This document shows positions 12,001 to 18,439 of a stretch of 64,000 nt of DNA, in pieces. The notes beneath the pieces were generated by a model, which worked only from the letters and a program-made list of their open reading frames with translations, ran no database searches and was not told the origin of the DNA. Source of the DNA: Candidula unifasciata (taxonomy: Eukaryota > Mollusca > Gastropoda > Stylommatophora > Geomitridae); NCBI GenBank assembly GCA_905116865.2, contig CAJHNH020007534.1:183832-247831 (forward strand), in the 5' to 3' direction. The position numbers and the translations under genes were made by a program. Numbering within the stretch: the first letter of the stretch is position 1; every line of letters starts with the position of its first letter.

Positions 12001-14701
12001 AAGCATCCCTGTTTAACTTCCCAAAAAAAGCTACATAAGGAAAATAATACCTCACAAGCTGTGACAGTATCAGCACCAGCACTGGCAGCCATCATCGACA
12101 GTAATCCCGTCCCCGTGCCAATGTCTAAACTCTTCACTTTCTGTTTCCGTTCCTTCAGAAACTTTACAGCCTGTTTTATTGCCTGGTAATACTTCTCATT
12201 CTGAAAAAAAAAAAGGTGACAAATATCTATAAACTTTAAGTGCAAACATTAAACTCTTTTAAGTCCAGGGTTTCCTCGACTTTTGAGCCAGTTCCATTCT
12301 GACCAACAGGTAATCAGCCAAACTGGTCACAAGTCAAACTGATATATTTCTGCACTATTTTCATTCAAAAGTGGGTAATAGTGACATTGGTCTCCCCACC
12401 GACCACCTACATACACACTAGCTCACTTCTGATTGGTCGACCTTCAGCCTAGCTAACTTCTGATTGGTCGACCTTCAGCCTAGCTAACTTCTGATTGGTT
12501 GACTTTGAGCCACGCGACCTTGGGTCATTTCCGAGGTGTGCTCCGCAATGCTGTTGACATTGCATGTTGTATATTTCACCATGCCAGAGAGTTTTAAGAC
12601 TCCAAAAACATTGACAACTGGATCTAACACACAAATCCTCTAGAGAGTAATGAAACCTATGTTGTCACAGGGAGTCTCTTTCTCGGAATAAAAACGTAAA
12701 TGCAAGACAACAACAGACCGCCACACCCATGGTAGACTAGTTCAATAAACTTATCAATGGAACTTGACCTACTTTCCGTGGGGAGACCAACGTTTCAATA
12801 ACCCAAAAGTGTTATAGGAAATTGTATATAAAACACAAATTCAATCTCTGTTTTTTTTTTTACCCTGCTGTGCTCTAAGTATCAGTCCCGGTAACTTTTT
12901 GACTCTACCAATGTAGTTATTTTCTTTATTTACTATTTGTATTTTCTTAACTGTGTGTGGTTGTAAGTAAGGATGGTCGTAAGTCAAAGGGAAGGTGCAC
13001 AACTCTTTAGAACAGAGAGTATTTCAGAAACCACTGGCTGGTATTGACTAATGGCCTTTCCGATAATTAACCACCAACCATCCTGTTCCAGTGCTTGAAG
13101 TAACAACCTGTCAGAAGGAGTTACAATTGTAGTGTTTAGTGAAGACACATCCACAACTGCTCCGGTCACCTCCTCAACAGCTGTAAAAAAAACTGATCAT
13201 ACCTGTTCTGTGTTGATTAATGAAATGCCTTGTGTTCTTAGTTCTTCTTTTTCTTTTATCATATCACTGATACCAGGCTTTAGCCTAGTGTCGTAGTTTT
13301 TCTGTATTCTCAGTGCGCTTCTCAGGTGGTGGATTTGTTCATATTTTTATAGGTTTTAGCTACACCATTTATCCACATCTTTCTTGGTCTTCCCCTCACC
13401 TTCCTCCCAGATTTTCCGCTGTCAAAAAGTCTCATGTGCATTTTTGTCCGGCTGCATGCATTCTCACTAGATGGACAAACCTTGTAATTTTTGTCTGTCA
13501 ATATTTCTCAGAGATGTGGTTGCAGTTTACCGTTCACATTAAAAGTATGTTTTTAAAATACACACATTTTTAAAAGGAAATGTATTAAAAAAAAATGAGT
13601 ATTTACCCGGTCTGTATCATGCAGCATGTCACCATAGCCGGACCTTGAAGAAAATAAACATCAAAAATCAAAATGATGTCGGAGCATAGCAAATCATACA
13701 GAAGCCAGGCCATTGTGAAACTTCCTACTCCACTTTCACACTTGCTGGACTGACAGGTTCAAAAGGGGCGGCGCTGTCTGGTCTCAAGGCATTGTGTCCG
13801 CCTCAAGTCCTAGAGGCTCCACTCCAGGTTCAATCTCCGGCAAGGGCTGGGACTTCTAGTAATTCCCCCTGGTCTCTGGGTAGTGAGATCGGACCCCCAG
13901 TGTGCAATGTTGCACACATAAAAAATCCCTTGGCAGTTGGAAATCGAAAAGAATAGCCTAACCACTCCGATTGCAATGATATATAGCTGCTAAGAAATTC
14001 ATTAACAAACAAAATTATTGCCATAAAATACAAACGTTTAGTCATTTCAGCCCTTTACTTTACAGGGACTCCACTACTACTCCGCTTAGAATTGATCTGC
14101 AGGCGTCATTAGGGTATCGTTGGATTGGATATCGTATTCTCTCTATCCAGCTGTGATAGTTTATAAATGAAAAACCCAATTTCAATATGTAAAATTTCAC
14201 TGGCATTTGATAAAGTCAAGTTTAAGTAGTATTACTTACTATTAGTAAATAATAAATTAAAAATAAATGCATGTTTTTTTTTCAAAATTGTACACTTAAG
14301 TGCCAGTACTAAGTTACTAAGTACATTGAGTTACAATACCTCGCTATTTCTTGCAAGTAATCGTAATTTTCGTCTCTAACCACCCAGTCCATTTTGCCGG
14401 TGACAGGGTTTGAATGAGACACGAACGTTAAATTTGGGCTCGGTGGTGCTTTCCGCGGCAATTTAGAAACCAAATGCGAATCGGAAAACGTAGAAGTTCC
14501 CTTTTCGACGTGATCGCCCGGCTCCGCGGTCGTCGTCTGCTGCTTTTGACCGGTTGCCAGATAGCCCTCCGTTGTTTTACCAGTCATTTCCTTTGAATGA
14601 GATGTAAATAGTATATTAAGCAATGAAAGGAAATTGGTGTTGGTAAATTTTCTGGTAGTGTGTTTTATTTTCAAAACATTGAAGCCTAAACTCGAAAACA
14701 T
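78..14701 (-). CDS. PRMT7: PRMT7, protein arginine methyltransferase 7, 10 exons, 3' part outside window
   Basis: PRMT7 mono-methylates arginines using S-adenosylmethionine and consists of two tandem methyltransferase repeats. Exons, in transcript order: 14701(14587)-14340, 13643-13607, 12200-12051, 11277-11175, 10120-10011, 9009-8780, 6316-6133, 4655-4525, 1836-1728, 161-78. All junctions are AG/GT and all phases join, giving 462 residues counted from the Met at 14587. Motif I of the SAM pocket ([14 protein letters not shown]) is in exon 3. The acidic substrate loop ([11 protein letters not shown]) is in exon 5. The second repeat starts around exon 9-10 ([11 protein letters not shown]) and continues past base 1. 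The family assignment rests on recalled similarity to vertebrate PRMT7 along the whole length. Nothing breaks the frame. The start is uncertain: in-frame Mets lie at 14776, 14701 and 14587, all upstream of where the human protein begins. Introns of 0.7-2.7 kb carry most of the repeats. Confidence 0.93.
230..1016. repeat. 25-bp minisatellite, about 31 copies
   Basis: The unit core is TGTCTGTCAAAG followed by TGATCACTTCTAT. Most units contain the perfect 12-bp palindrome AAGTGATCACTT; variants read AAGTGGTCAC or AAGTAGTCACTT. It lies in the PRMT7 intron between exons 9 and 10. Substitutions are frequent but the period barely shifts. Confidence 0.95.
1057..1280 (-). repeat. Alpha SINE-like repeat, copy 1
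   Basis: Read on the minus strand this is the dispersed ~280-bp family that starts near GTGTGGGTTCCGGGGCCC and ends in (GAA)n. Here it appears reversed, from TTCTTCTTCTT through the ACTCCAGCAGAAAGTTCTGG core. In the PRMT7 intron it is in the same sense as the gene. Confidence 0.85.
1388..1570 (-). repeat. Alpha SINE-like repeat, copy 2, truncated
   Basis: Second reversed alpha copy 100 bp from copy 1. It retains the GAA-tail end and the GAAAGTTCTGG block and stops after CAGATGGACTC, so the 5' third of the element is missing. Confidence 0.8.
1571..1727. other. Intronic sequence without recognised element
   Basis: A-rich runs and a short (TTAG)n stretch next to the donor of PRMT7 exon 9. Nothing else was recognised. 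Confidence 0.5.
1728..1836 (-). CDS. PRMT7: PRMT7 exon 9 (109 bp)
   Basis: Starts with one base completing an AG/C serine codon. Donor GTATGT follows AGAGAGG. It encodes [20 protein letters not shown] and continues [14 protein letters not shown]. This aligns with human PRMT7 CDCQAHLLWNR...GEIND...YVQAL: the CxC, H, RxRxGxIND and QAL positions are kept, but the tryptophan of the human segment is replaced. The acceptor (GCCAACAG) is duplicated 115 bp upstream in the transcript. Confidence 0.85.
1928..1985 (-). repeat. Duplicated 3' splice site and start of PRMT7 exon 9
   Basis: About 55 bp repeat the sequence spanning the exon 9 acceptor: GTATTCGCCAACAG, then a diverged copy of the first ~25 exon bases. 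Splicing here instead of at 1836 would add 115 nt, shift the frame and meet a TAA. It therefore looks like a decoy or poison acceptor. Confidence 0.75.
2050..2265 (+). repeat. tRNA-derived SINE (family gamma)
   Basis: The head has pol III-like boxes: CCGAATGGTTAGAACG (A-like) and GGTTCGAATCC (B box) about 40 bp later, followed by a non-tRNA body with AAATCCTCAGGCTC and a C-run. A second copy is at 51250. The tRNA fold is not complete, so this is not a functional tRNA gene. Confidence 0.75.
2395..3510. repeat. GT-rich compound minisatellite, unit about 68-80 bp
   Basis: About 15 units. Each has a constant block (GTGGGTATATTTGAGTG, then TTATACAGATGAGTGGTTG) and a variable (TG)n block with GTGAGTGAATG interruptions. 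Unit length varies only through (TG)n. Open frames over it are low-complexity artefacts. Confidence 0.93.
3698..3985 (-). mobile_element. LINE 3' fragment with (CTGA)n-type tail
   Basis: The minus-strand frame contains [10 protein letters not shown] and then a short C-terminal tail ([17 protein letters not shown]). This is typical of the 3' end of non-LTR retrotransposon ORF2, here ending in a CAGT/CAGC tetranucleotide tail (3698-3735). Only about 90 codons remain. Confidence 0.7.
4080..4420. repeat. SINE-derived fragments
   Basis: Contains TGGGAAGTCAAGGCGGCTGACAGG-like sequence shared with the eta SINE body (also at 7125 and 45500) and a TGTGGTTTACAGCTAGGCTG block shared inversely with 36770 and 47090. 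It is degraded; exact borders were not resolved. Confidence 0.45.
4525..4655 (-). CDS. PRMT7: PRMT7 exon 8 (131 bp)
   Basis: Acceptor GTTCACAG, donor GTGAGT. It encodes [15 protein letters not shown] and later [12 protein letters not shown]. This matches human WRDHWMQCVYFLP and HHDDYCVWY at the end of the first methyltransferase repeat. Ends in phase 2. Confidence 0.92.
4790..5305. repeat. Dispersed ~500-bp repeat (family theta), copy 1
   Basis: Shared nearly end to end with 56585-57065 and in part with 48335-48600: CAGACGACAGCG, CAGCCCATGGCG, AGAAAAGTCTTTCAC, TCAGGACCG, CTCAGCTCTCATCCTTTCTG, CACCATAGAGGA. Read on the minus strand it has short frames such as [10 protein letters not shown], so it may be a degraded LINE 3' region. 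No TIRs were seen. Confidence 0.65.
5306..5811. other. Intronic sequence, no element recognised
   Basis: Unique-looking AT-rich intron 7 sequence of PRMT7. Short frames here cross into the alpha copy and show no family similarity. Confidence 0.5.
5812..6100 (+). repeat. Alpha SINE-like repeat, copy 3
   Basis: Near full-length: it begins CCTGTGTGGATTCTGGGGTC, carries AACAAGCATGTCGTAAAAG and CCAGAACTTTCCACCGG, and ends GAAGAAGAAGAAA. It is antisense to PRMT7 and ends 33 bp from the exon 7 donor, so the pre-mRNA carries a (UUC)n tract there. Confidence 0.88.
6133..6316 (-). CDS. PRMT7: PRMT7 exon 7 (184 bp)
   Basis: Acceptor TTATCAACAG, donor GTAAGT. It encodes [12 protein letters not shown] and, further on, [20 protein letters not shown], equivalent to the human FDFSKQ...WWDIEMDPEGKI segment of the first beta-barrel domain. 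Phase 2 in, phase 0 out. Confidence 0.93.
6560..6775 (+). mobile_element. LINE 3' fragment with (ATG)n tail
   Basis: The plus-strand frame reads [19 protein letters not shown] and ends [11 protein letters not shown]. The ATGATGATG tail is coded by the 3' microsatellite. Same family as 19118-19690 on the opposite strand. It is antisense within PRMT7 intron 6. Confidence 0.75.
6965..7245 (+). repeat. tRNA-headed SINE (family eta), full length
   Basis: A tRNA-like head (GTGGCAGCTAGACGCCCGCC and a B-like GGGTTCAGGTCGAAT) is followed by a T-run, CTCCCAGGTCAACACAGCC, AAGTAAAGGCGGCTGGCG, ATGCTGACCACATCAC and a GTCCTTTACTTTAC tail. Other copies: 45362, 60560, 61345, 61478 (reverse), 63740. Confidence 0.8.
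7245..7515 (+). repeat. Alpha SINE-like repeat, copy 4, diverged
   Basis: Immediately follows the eta SINE. It retains CCCAACAAGCATGTCATA, the GTGCATCTGCCTGAGA block and AGAACTTTCC, ending CCCAGAAGAAG. Confidence 0.75.
7530..7660 (+). mobile_element. 3' tail of an RNase H-type LINE
   Basis: Shares CATCAGTATTGGAACTCTGC, GAAGATGAGGACGGAGCACA and GTGCTGTGATGTCATTATTG with 11605, 16200, 17240, 27150 and 30345. Ends in GAGTCAACTCAACTC. Confidence 0.65.
7661..7934. other. Intronic sequence, nothing recognised
   Basis: PRMT7 intron 6. No frame or repeat was identified before the minisatellite at 7935. Confidence 0.4.
7935..8087. repeat. 26-bp minisatellite, about 6 copies
   Basis: Unit core GACCCAAGTGCTAATGACAC plus AGTTGA, with two terminal variants carrying TGTTGG. 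It lies in PRMT7 intron 6. Confidence 0.9.
8275..8640 (+). repeat. tRNA-headed SINE (family beta), copy 1
   Basis: The B-box-like GGGTTCAAGCCCCAGTGAAG is followed by TAGTAATTTTTCTTGGTCTC, CTCTTGGCAGTTGTAAATTG and AGAGTAGCCTAA. It aligns with 13768 and 50125; the 3' half (GAAGTAGAACG...GCACT) is shared with 50400. Confidence 0.78.
8641..8779. other. PRMT7 intron next to exon 6 donor
   Basis: AT-rich, no element recognised. Donor GTAGGG at 8779. Confidence 0.5.
8780..9009 (-). CDS. PRMT7: PRMT7 exon 6 (230 bp)
   Basis: The correct acceptor is CCCAAAACAG at 9010-9019, not the later GTTGCAG. Only this choice gives phase 0 and the residues [15 protein letters not shown], which match human EDCEAVPHRATVYAQ. 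The exon continues to PPVEVF and ends in phase 2 before GTAGGG. Its first 23 bases are also the seed of the 41-bp array that begins at once in the intron. Confidence 0.92.
9010..9765. repeat. 41-bp minisatellite made of the intron 5/exon 6 splice junction
   Basis: About 19 copies. In transcript sense each unit reads GATTTCTTCCCAAAACAG, then (G/A)AAGACTGTTTCAG, then TACCCACAT. That is a branch/pyrimidine region, a CAG acceptor and the first ~23 bases of PRMT7 exon 6. Units nearest the exon keep the exonic GTGTTGCAG version; distal units carry GTTTCAG. The unit length is 3n+2 and one frame carries a TGA per cycle, so use of a distal copy would usually break the frame. Confidence 0.93.
9766..10010. 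other. PRMT7 intron 5, unique part
   Basis: Sequence between the array and the exon 5 donor (GTTTGA at 10010). No element recognised. Confidence 0.5.
10011..10120 (-). CDS. PRMT7: PRMT7 exon 5 (110 bp), acidic loop
   Basis: Acceptor TTTAACAG, donor GTTTGA. It encodes [20 protein letters not shown] and then [23 protein letters not shown] is the PRMT7 form of the double-E loop that binds the target arginine; both glutamates are present. Phase 1 in, phase 0 out. Confidence 0.94.
10339..10612 (+). repeat. Alpha SINE-like repeat, copy 5
   Basis: Near full-length: CCTGTGTGGGTTTCAGGGCC to GTGAATGCGAAGAAGAG. Antisense to PRMT7 in intron 4. Confidence 0.88.
10613..10914. other. Intron 4 sequence with a C-run
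   Basis: AT-rich; a run of about 18 C starts near 10752. No frame of interest. Confidence 0.45.
10915..11150 (+). mobile_element. LINE 3' fragment
   Basis: The plus frame gives [20 protein letters not shown], then a short tail ending in AAGAAGAAGAAGG. A related copy lies at 46730-46920 (ACAGCAGTCTAAAAGAGTG, AGAGAAAGCGTGT). Degraded, under 80 codons. Confidence 0.6.
11175..11277 (-). CDS. PRMT7: PRMT7 exon 4 (103 bp)
   Basis: Acceptor GTTTTGCAG, donor GTATGA. It encodes [20 protein letters not shown] and then [15 protein letters not shown]. It matches the human [21 protein letters not shown] and HSTEVTVG segment (motif Post-I region). Ends in phase 1. Confidence 0.93.
11315..11445. repeat. 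SINE-like fragment (family delta), copy 1
   Basis: Block GGCTGTTGTGGTTTTTCTAG, TAGTTTGCCA and GAATGGTCAGCTCTTGGTAC, shared with 26920-27080 and 45890-45990. In the 27 kb copy it adjoins a reversed B-box-like GATCGAACCCAGC, so the element reads on the minus strand. Confidence 0.55.
11605..11945 (-). mobile_element. RNase H-type LINE 3' fragment
   Basis: The minus frames contain [15 protein letters not shown] (the RNase H PGHxxVxGNxxAD motif) and then [20 protein letters not shown] and [19 protein letters not shown]. Related pieces occur at 14885, 16085, 17070 and 27150. Frameshifted and truncated; only 100 bp from PRMT7 exon 3. Confidence 0.75.
12051..12200 (-). CDS. PRMT7: PRMT7 exon 3 (150 bp), SAM-binding motif I
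   Basis: Acceptor (T)nCAG, donor GTATTA. It encodes [15 protein letters not shown] and, further on, [20 protein letters not shown] ending in [17 protein letters not shown] is motif I of the PRMT7 SAM pocket; the closing acidic residue E is present. Phase 0 both ends. Confidence 0.96.
12367..12811. mobile_element. TIR-bounded MITE-like element (445 bp)
   Basis: Left end AAAAGTGGGTAATAGTGACA then TTGGTCTCCCCAC. Right end, reversed, ACTTTTGGGTTATTGAAACG then TTGGTCTCCCCAC. The inner 13 bp match exactly. Inside is a 31-bp direct repeat in three copies (CTTCTGATTGGTCGACCTTC). No transposase frame and no clear target duplication. It lies in PRMT7 intron 2. Confidence 0.7.
12984..13180 (-). other. 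Open frame of unknown origin behind a good acceptor
   Basis: After (T)nACAG at about 13183 the minus strand is open for ~65 codons: [18 protein letters not shown], then [18 protein letters not shown]. It does not match PRMT7 between exons 2 and 3, whose phases already join. It sits next to LINE debris and may be a piece of it. Not recognised. Confidence 0.3.
13215..13510 (-). mobile_element. Degraded LINE fragment
   Basis: Reversed LINE-like blocks (CTTGGTCTTCCCCTCACC, TTCTCACTAGATGGACAAAC) of the kind that encode a GRPKRR-type C-terminus. Many stops. Assignment is by pattern only. Confidence 0.45.
13607..13643 (-). CDS. PRMT7: PRMT7 exon 2 (37-bp microexon)
   Basis: Acceptor TTTTCTTCAAG, donor GTAAAT. 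One base completes AG/G arginine, then [12 protein letters not shown]. It matches human SSYADMLHDKDR and joins exon 1 (phase 2) to exon 3 (phase 0). Easy to miss because it is only 37 bp. Confidence 0.93.
13768..13985 (+). repeat. tRNA-headed SINE (family beta), copy 2
   Basis: A-box-like TGGTCTCAAGGCATTGTGTC and B-box-like GGTTCAATCTCCGGCAAGG, then GGTCTCTGGGTAGTGAGATC and CCTTGGCAGTTGGAAATCG. Truncated at the 3' end. It lies in PRMT7 intron 1. Confidence 0.78.
13986..14339. other. PRMT7 intron 1, AT-rich
   Basis: No element recognised. Donor GTATTG follows exon 1. Confidence 0.5.
14340..14701 (-). CDS. PRMT7: PRMT7 exon 1 with N-terminal extension
   Basis: Encodes [20 protein letters not shown] just before the donor, matching human [21 protein letters not shown]. 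Upstream the frame stays open through [10 protein letters not shown] (14587) to [18 protein letters not shown] (14701) and MSSKNV (14776). The 38 residues after 14701 are basic, hydroxylated and almost free of acids, like a mitochondrial presequence. The 14587 start gives an 83-residue exon, the 14701 start 121. I cannot tell which AUG is used. Confidence 0.85.
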
Positions 14702-14884
14702 CCATAAATATTGCGACGCCCACCGAACCTCACGTTTCGTATACCGGAAGTAAACAATCACATTTTTGGACGACAATTTGTCGGGTATTTTTGTAATGTA
14801 CGATTAAATTAAATTAAAGTAATTGTAAGTTTATATTATGATTACTCATTACAGCTAGTGAATTATTCCTGTTAAAGAGTCTGC
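14702..14884. promoter_or_regulatory. Presumed PRMT7 5' flank
   Basis: Inferred only from position upstream of the first exon. AT-rich, no obvious TATA box or CpG cluster. The exon itself (14440-14580) has several CpGs. Confidence 0.3.
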
Positions 14885-14990
14885 ACAACTGGGTGGTGAA
14901 TTGATACATGACAAAGCAGGTGTGGGAACAAGCAACAGAGTCAGTAGAGAAACAAGATTATTATGAACTGGAGTTAATGAGGCATCGTCA
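14885..14990 (+). mobile_element. RNase H-type LINE fragment
   Basis: CTGGGTGGTGAATTGATACA and GGGAACAAGCAACAGAGTC encode the [18 protein letters not shown] segment seen reversed at 11800-11880. A short remnant. Confidence 0.6.
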
Positions 14991-14994
14991 TCAT

Positions 14995-15772
14995 CATCAG
15001 GTGCCTTACCGACTGGCGTGGGCGATCATGCCTCTCCATAATCTGCGATCTCCTGCAGCATGTATCACTTCGTGTGCTGACACACCTCCATGCCATGCGA
15101 CAAGACTGTCAAGCATCTTTTCTCGTTGTCTACCTCTATCTCTCCTTCCACAGATCTTTCCAGTGGTCACAACATGTTCTATTTTCCCTCTTCTCATAAC
15201 ATGGCCGAAAAATGATGACTGTCTTCTTCTGATGTCTGTGATAAGTTGTCTTTGGGCTCCCGCCTTTTTCAAAACCTCTTGGTTGCTCTTTTTGGCTGTC
15301 CAAGGTATTCTAAGCATTCTTCTGTAAAACCACATCTCCGAGGCCTCCAGGAATTGTTTGGCCTGCCTACCTATTGTCCATGATTCACAGCCATATGTTA
15401 AAACTGGATGTATGTAGCAAGCAAGAATTATTTTTCTAACTCTCAATGACAAGGATATATTGCACAAGATGTTTTTCATTTTATAAAATGCAGTTTTTGC
15501 CTGTCCTATTCTGTTTCTTATCTCAGTTATGCATCTTCCATCTGATGTTATCCATGTGCCCAGATACTTAAATTTCTGTACTTGTCCTAAAATAACACCA
15601 TCAACTTTTATTACACACTTAGGAATAATTCGTTTTCTTTGATACCACCATTACTTCTGTCTTCCCATTATTTAAACTGAGGCCCATTCTTCCACTTTCT
15701 AACACCACAATGTCTATCATTTCATGTAGTTCTTTCTGACTTGTTGCTATCAAGACTGTGTCATCAGCATAA
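14995..15772 (-). mobile_element. LINE reverse transcriptase 3' half
   Basis: On the minus strand: YADDTVLIATSQKELHEM (RT catalytic YADD box), then GLSLNNGKTEVMVVSKK, FKYLGTWITSDG, LTYGCESWTIGRQAK, FFGHVMRRGKIEHV and a C-terminus near AGDRRLWRGMIAHASR. About 255 codons with at least one frameshift near 15650. A 63 kb fragment is related. Non-LTR clade not resolved. Intact-looking over 157 codons in its last part. Confidence 0.88.
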
Positions 15773-16080
15773 CCTGAGGTAGGAGCCTGTCCTACTACAG
15801 GGCGCGTCCACCAGGTGGCGGATGGTGGAAAGGCCTCTAGATATAGAGGTTAGCCACGAATATATTGAATAAGTGGCCGTAGACCAAAACAGGTGATGGT
15901 CATTGAGAGGAGGCGAGTTAGTTGGTGGGACAGCTAACTCTATAAAATACCTCAAAACTCTACGACATTGCCATCGGCGGGTAAGAGGCGCCATAACCTC
16001 TCCCCCTGCTACCTTGCAGGGTAAGTCTCTTTAGACAAAGGCTATTGGAGTCAACCATATACAAACCGGCGGAAGTCAAG
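15773..16080. repeat. Unclassified repeat-like sequence
   Basis: Begins exactly where the LINE RT fragment stops. Contains CACCAGGTGGCGGATGGTGG and CTATAAAATACCTC. GC-richer than its surroundings. No copy elsewhere in the window; could be a different element abutting the LINE. Confidence 0.4.
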
Positions 16081-16084
16081 GGAA

Positions 16085-16290
16085 AACCACCACTGTACTA
16101 TCCCAAGAAAATCATGCCTCAAAGTGAATGAGGCACCTGGGTGTAACCAGAGAGTCTGGCCGGCTCACTACACTGAAAGGAAGGGCAAGACGGACATATA
16201 ACCAGATGTCACATGTACCATCAGTATTAGAACTCTGCGCTGGAATGCCCCAAGTGCTGTGATGTCAATTCTTGACTCAACTTAACTCCT
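16085..16290 (+). mobile_element. RNase H-type LINE 3' tail
   Basis: GAATGAGGCACCTGGGTGTA, GGAAGGGCAAGACGGACATA, ACCATCAGTATTAGAACTCT and a GTGCTGTGATGTCAATTCTT end, shared with 7540, 11605 and 27150. Confidence 0.65.
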
Positions 16291-16385
16291 GTTAGCGATC
16301 GCAGGTTATGGAGAGGATTGGTCGCCCATGTCAGTTGGCAGGGCACTTGTTTGTGATGATGGTGGTGGTAGTGGTGGTGATTGTA
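16290..16385 (+). mobile_element. LINE 3' end with (GATGGT)n tail
   Basis: GCGATCGCAGGTTATGGAGA encodes the same C-terminal stretch (DRRLWRG) as the reversed LINE at 15000-15060. Its 3' tail is GATGATGGTGGTGG. Confidence 0.6.
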
Positions 16386-16460
16386 AAAAGGACACATTAT
16401 AAAACTAGACCATGTGCAAACTTTAAGATTTCTGTAAGAAAAGATGGGGGCTCTAAGCCC

Positions 16461-16490
16461 CCCCCCCCCCACACACACACACACACACCC
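16461..16490. repeat. C-run plus (CA)n
   Basis: About 12 C followed by an ACACAC tract. Confidence 0.85.
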
Positions 16491-16514
16491 CACCCATGTT
16501 TTATGTGTGGCGGT

Positions 16515-16690
16515 TCGCTTGCTTGCAATCCATCGGCCACCTGGTCCCTTATTTGGCTCGCCGGTAGACGACTTCTTCGCCGGTCAGGACAGTATTTGTG
16601 CCTGTCTCCTCTGATCACATCATCACTTCAGGAATCATTTTCAGGGCTCCTGATGAAGTGCAATGTTAATTCATTTTATATGTCGCACAA
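16515..16690. repeat. Dispersed repeat shared with 50565
   Basis: GGCTCGCCGGTAGACGACTT and GGACAGTATTTGTGCCTGTC are shared in the same orientation with 50570-50690. Confidence 0.55.
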
Positions 16691-16950
16691 AGCCTAGTCA
16701 CAATTATAACCTAGAGCTTCCATTTCGGGGATGATAGTTGAACGTGACAATTTTTGTTCACAGCAAAAGTAGGTGCTACCACCTACTAGCAATCTGTTGC
16801 GATTAAAAGTCTATGCATGATTAAATAACCGATACTAATTGTCAAACAATCAAAAAGTTAAAAAGAAAAGAAAATCAATAATTTTCCAAATTATAACTAA
16901 AATGGGTTAAATAGAATATTATTAATTAAATTGCTACTACCACCACCACC

Positions 16951-16951
<1 letters not shown>

Positions 16952-17016
<65 letters not shown>
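16952..17016. repeat. (GA)n microsatellite
   Basis: About 32 uninterrupted AG dinucleotides after a short (CCA)n. Confidence 0.95.
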
Positions 17017-17022
<6 letters not shown>

Positions 17023-17069
17023 GAAGCATTTTTGTCAGACATGAAATGATATTTATGCAGGAATTATTT

Positions 17070-17330
17070 ATTCGAGACTCTCCGGGTCATACCAGTGTGT
17101 TGGGAAATGAGCAGGCAGATAGACTGACCGGTTCTGCACCAAATGGCGCTGCAAGGAGTTACCAGGGAATCTGGCCGAAGCTCAAAACTCAAGGAAAGGG
17201 CGAGACGTATATACAATCAGACAGTTACTGGTGCCATAGGAAATGCAACTCTTTGCTGCTGAAGATGGGGACGGAGGTGCGGGGTGCGAAGAGTGGTATG
17301 ATGTCGATTTTTAATTCAACATTCAACACT
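17070..17330 (+). mobile_element. RNase H-type LINE 3' fragment
   Basis: The plus frame RDSPGHTSVLGNEQADRLTG carries the RNase H PGHxxVxGNEQADRL signature, followed by TYIQSDSYWCHRKCNSLLLK and a tail ending ATGATGTCGATTTT. About 85 codons open. Confidence 0.8.
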
Positions 17331-17824
17331 CTAAAGACTAAAATACTGAGAAACCCATGTGCCAGAAGGTAAGGCAATTGATGACAATATTCATTTCAAC
17401 AAGTCATCCCCTCGTGGGATACAATTTTTTTTTTTTTTTGAAGCCGGGGACTCTGAATATAGCAAATATGGCCTAGCCATGGAAATAGCCTAACGACTGA
17501 AAGGGGTTTTCTGTGACTCTCCACAGGTGATCCTCATCCGCATGGTGGCACTTTATGTCACCTGGTGTTTATCGCTTGTGTGATGTCCTGGTTGGGTACA
17601 ACTACCTACCTACCAATATTGGTTTCTGCCTCTTCTTCCTCGTCCCCTGATTCCATTGTTGTTCTTCCTAGGATATCGTAGCCGAAAAATAGACACGACA
17701 GACAAGAGTCTTAGTTTAAACATTAGAAAAACATAAGTATTTGTAATCAAAAAAGAAGAAAACGAAAAAAAAAAAGATTCAACTGTTTTAAATGTTTTTC
17801 TGTGTGTTGGTGGTGATGATATTG
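17331..17824. other. Intergenic, nothing recognised
   Basis: A T-run near 17428, otherwise no element. Confidence 0.4.
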
Positions 17825-17934
17825 GTGGTAGCTGCAGCATATTTAGTAGTAGTAGTAGCAGCAGCAGTAGTAGTAGTAGTAGTTGCAGCAGCAGCAGCCA
17901 TAGTAGTAGTAAAAGTAGCAGTAGCAGCCGCCGC

Positions 17935-17996
<62 letters not shown>

Positions 17997-18025
17997 AAGT
18001 AGTAGTAGTGATGGTGGTGGTGGTG

Positions 18026-18056
<31 letters not shown>

Positions 18057-18063
18057 CAGCAGC

Positions 18064-18110
<47 letters not shown>

Positions 18111-18112
18111 TG

Positions 18113-18200
<88 letters not shown>

Positions 18201-18235
18201 CAACAGTAGTAGTAGCAGCAGCAGCTAATAGTATT
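17825..18235. repeat. (GTA)n/(TAG)n trinucleotide tract, about 400 bp
   Basis: Over 130 triplets, mostly GTA with GCA, GTG and GAA interruptions; the purest part is 18104-18200. Long poly-Val/Leu/Thr frames across it are artefacts of the repeat. Confidence 0.95.
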
Positions 18236-18439
18236 AGTTTTAGTGATGGTGTTGGTGCTAGACAAGTAGTATTAACAACAGTAATAGTGGTAGTGGTGGT
18301 AGAGGTACTAGTAATCATGGAGAAGGCACCACTGGCTTCTTGGATTGTTCTGCCTGAAGAGTGAGCTGTAAATGCCCATGCACTCTTAAGTCCTTGTATA
18401 ACTGACTCGTCTGTGAAGATCAGCACATCTATCTCATCT

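Noticed and set aside
14908..15327. A 139-codon plus-strand frame
   Set aside because: Antisense of the LINE RT fragment whose minus-strand frame carries the recognisable motifs.
17610..18426. Long poly-Leu, poly-Thr, poly-Val and poly-Tyr frames in several frames
   Set aside because: All are translations of the (GTA)n tract; open in most frames simultaneously.
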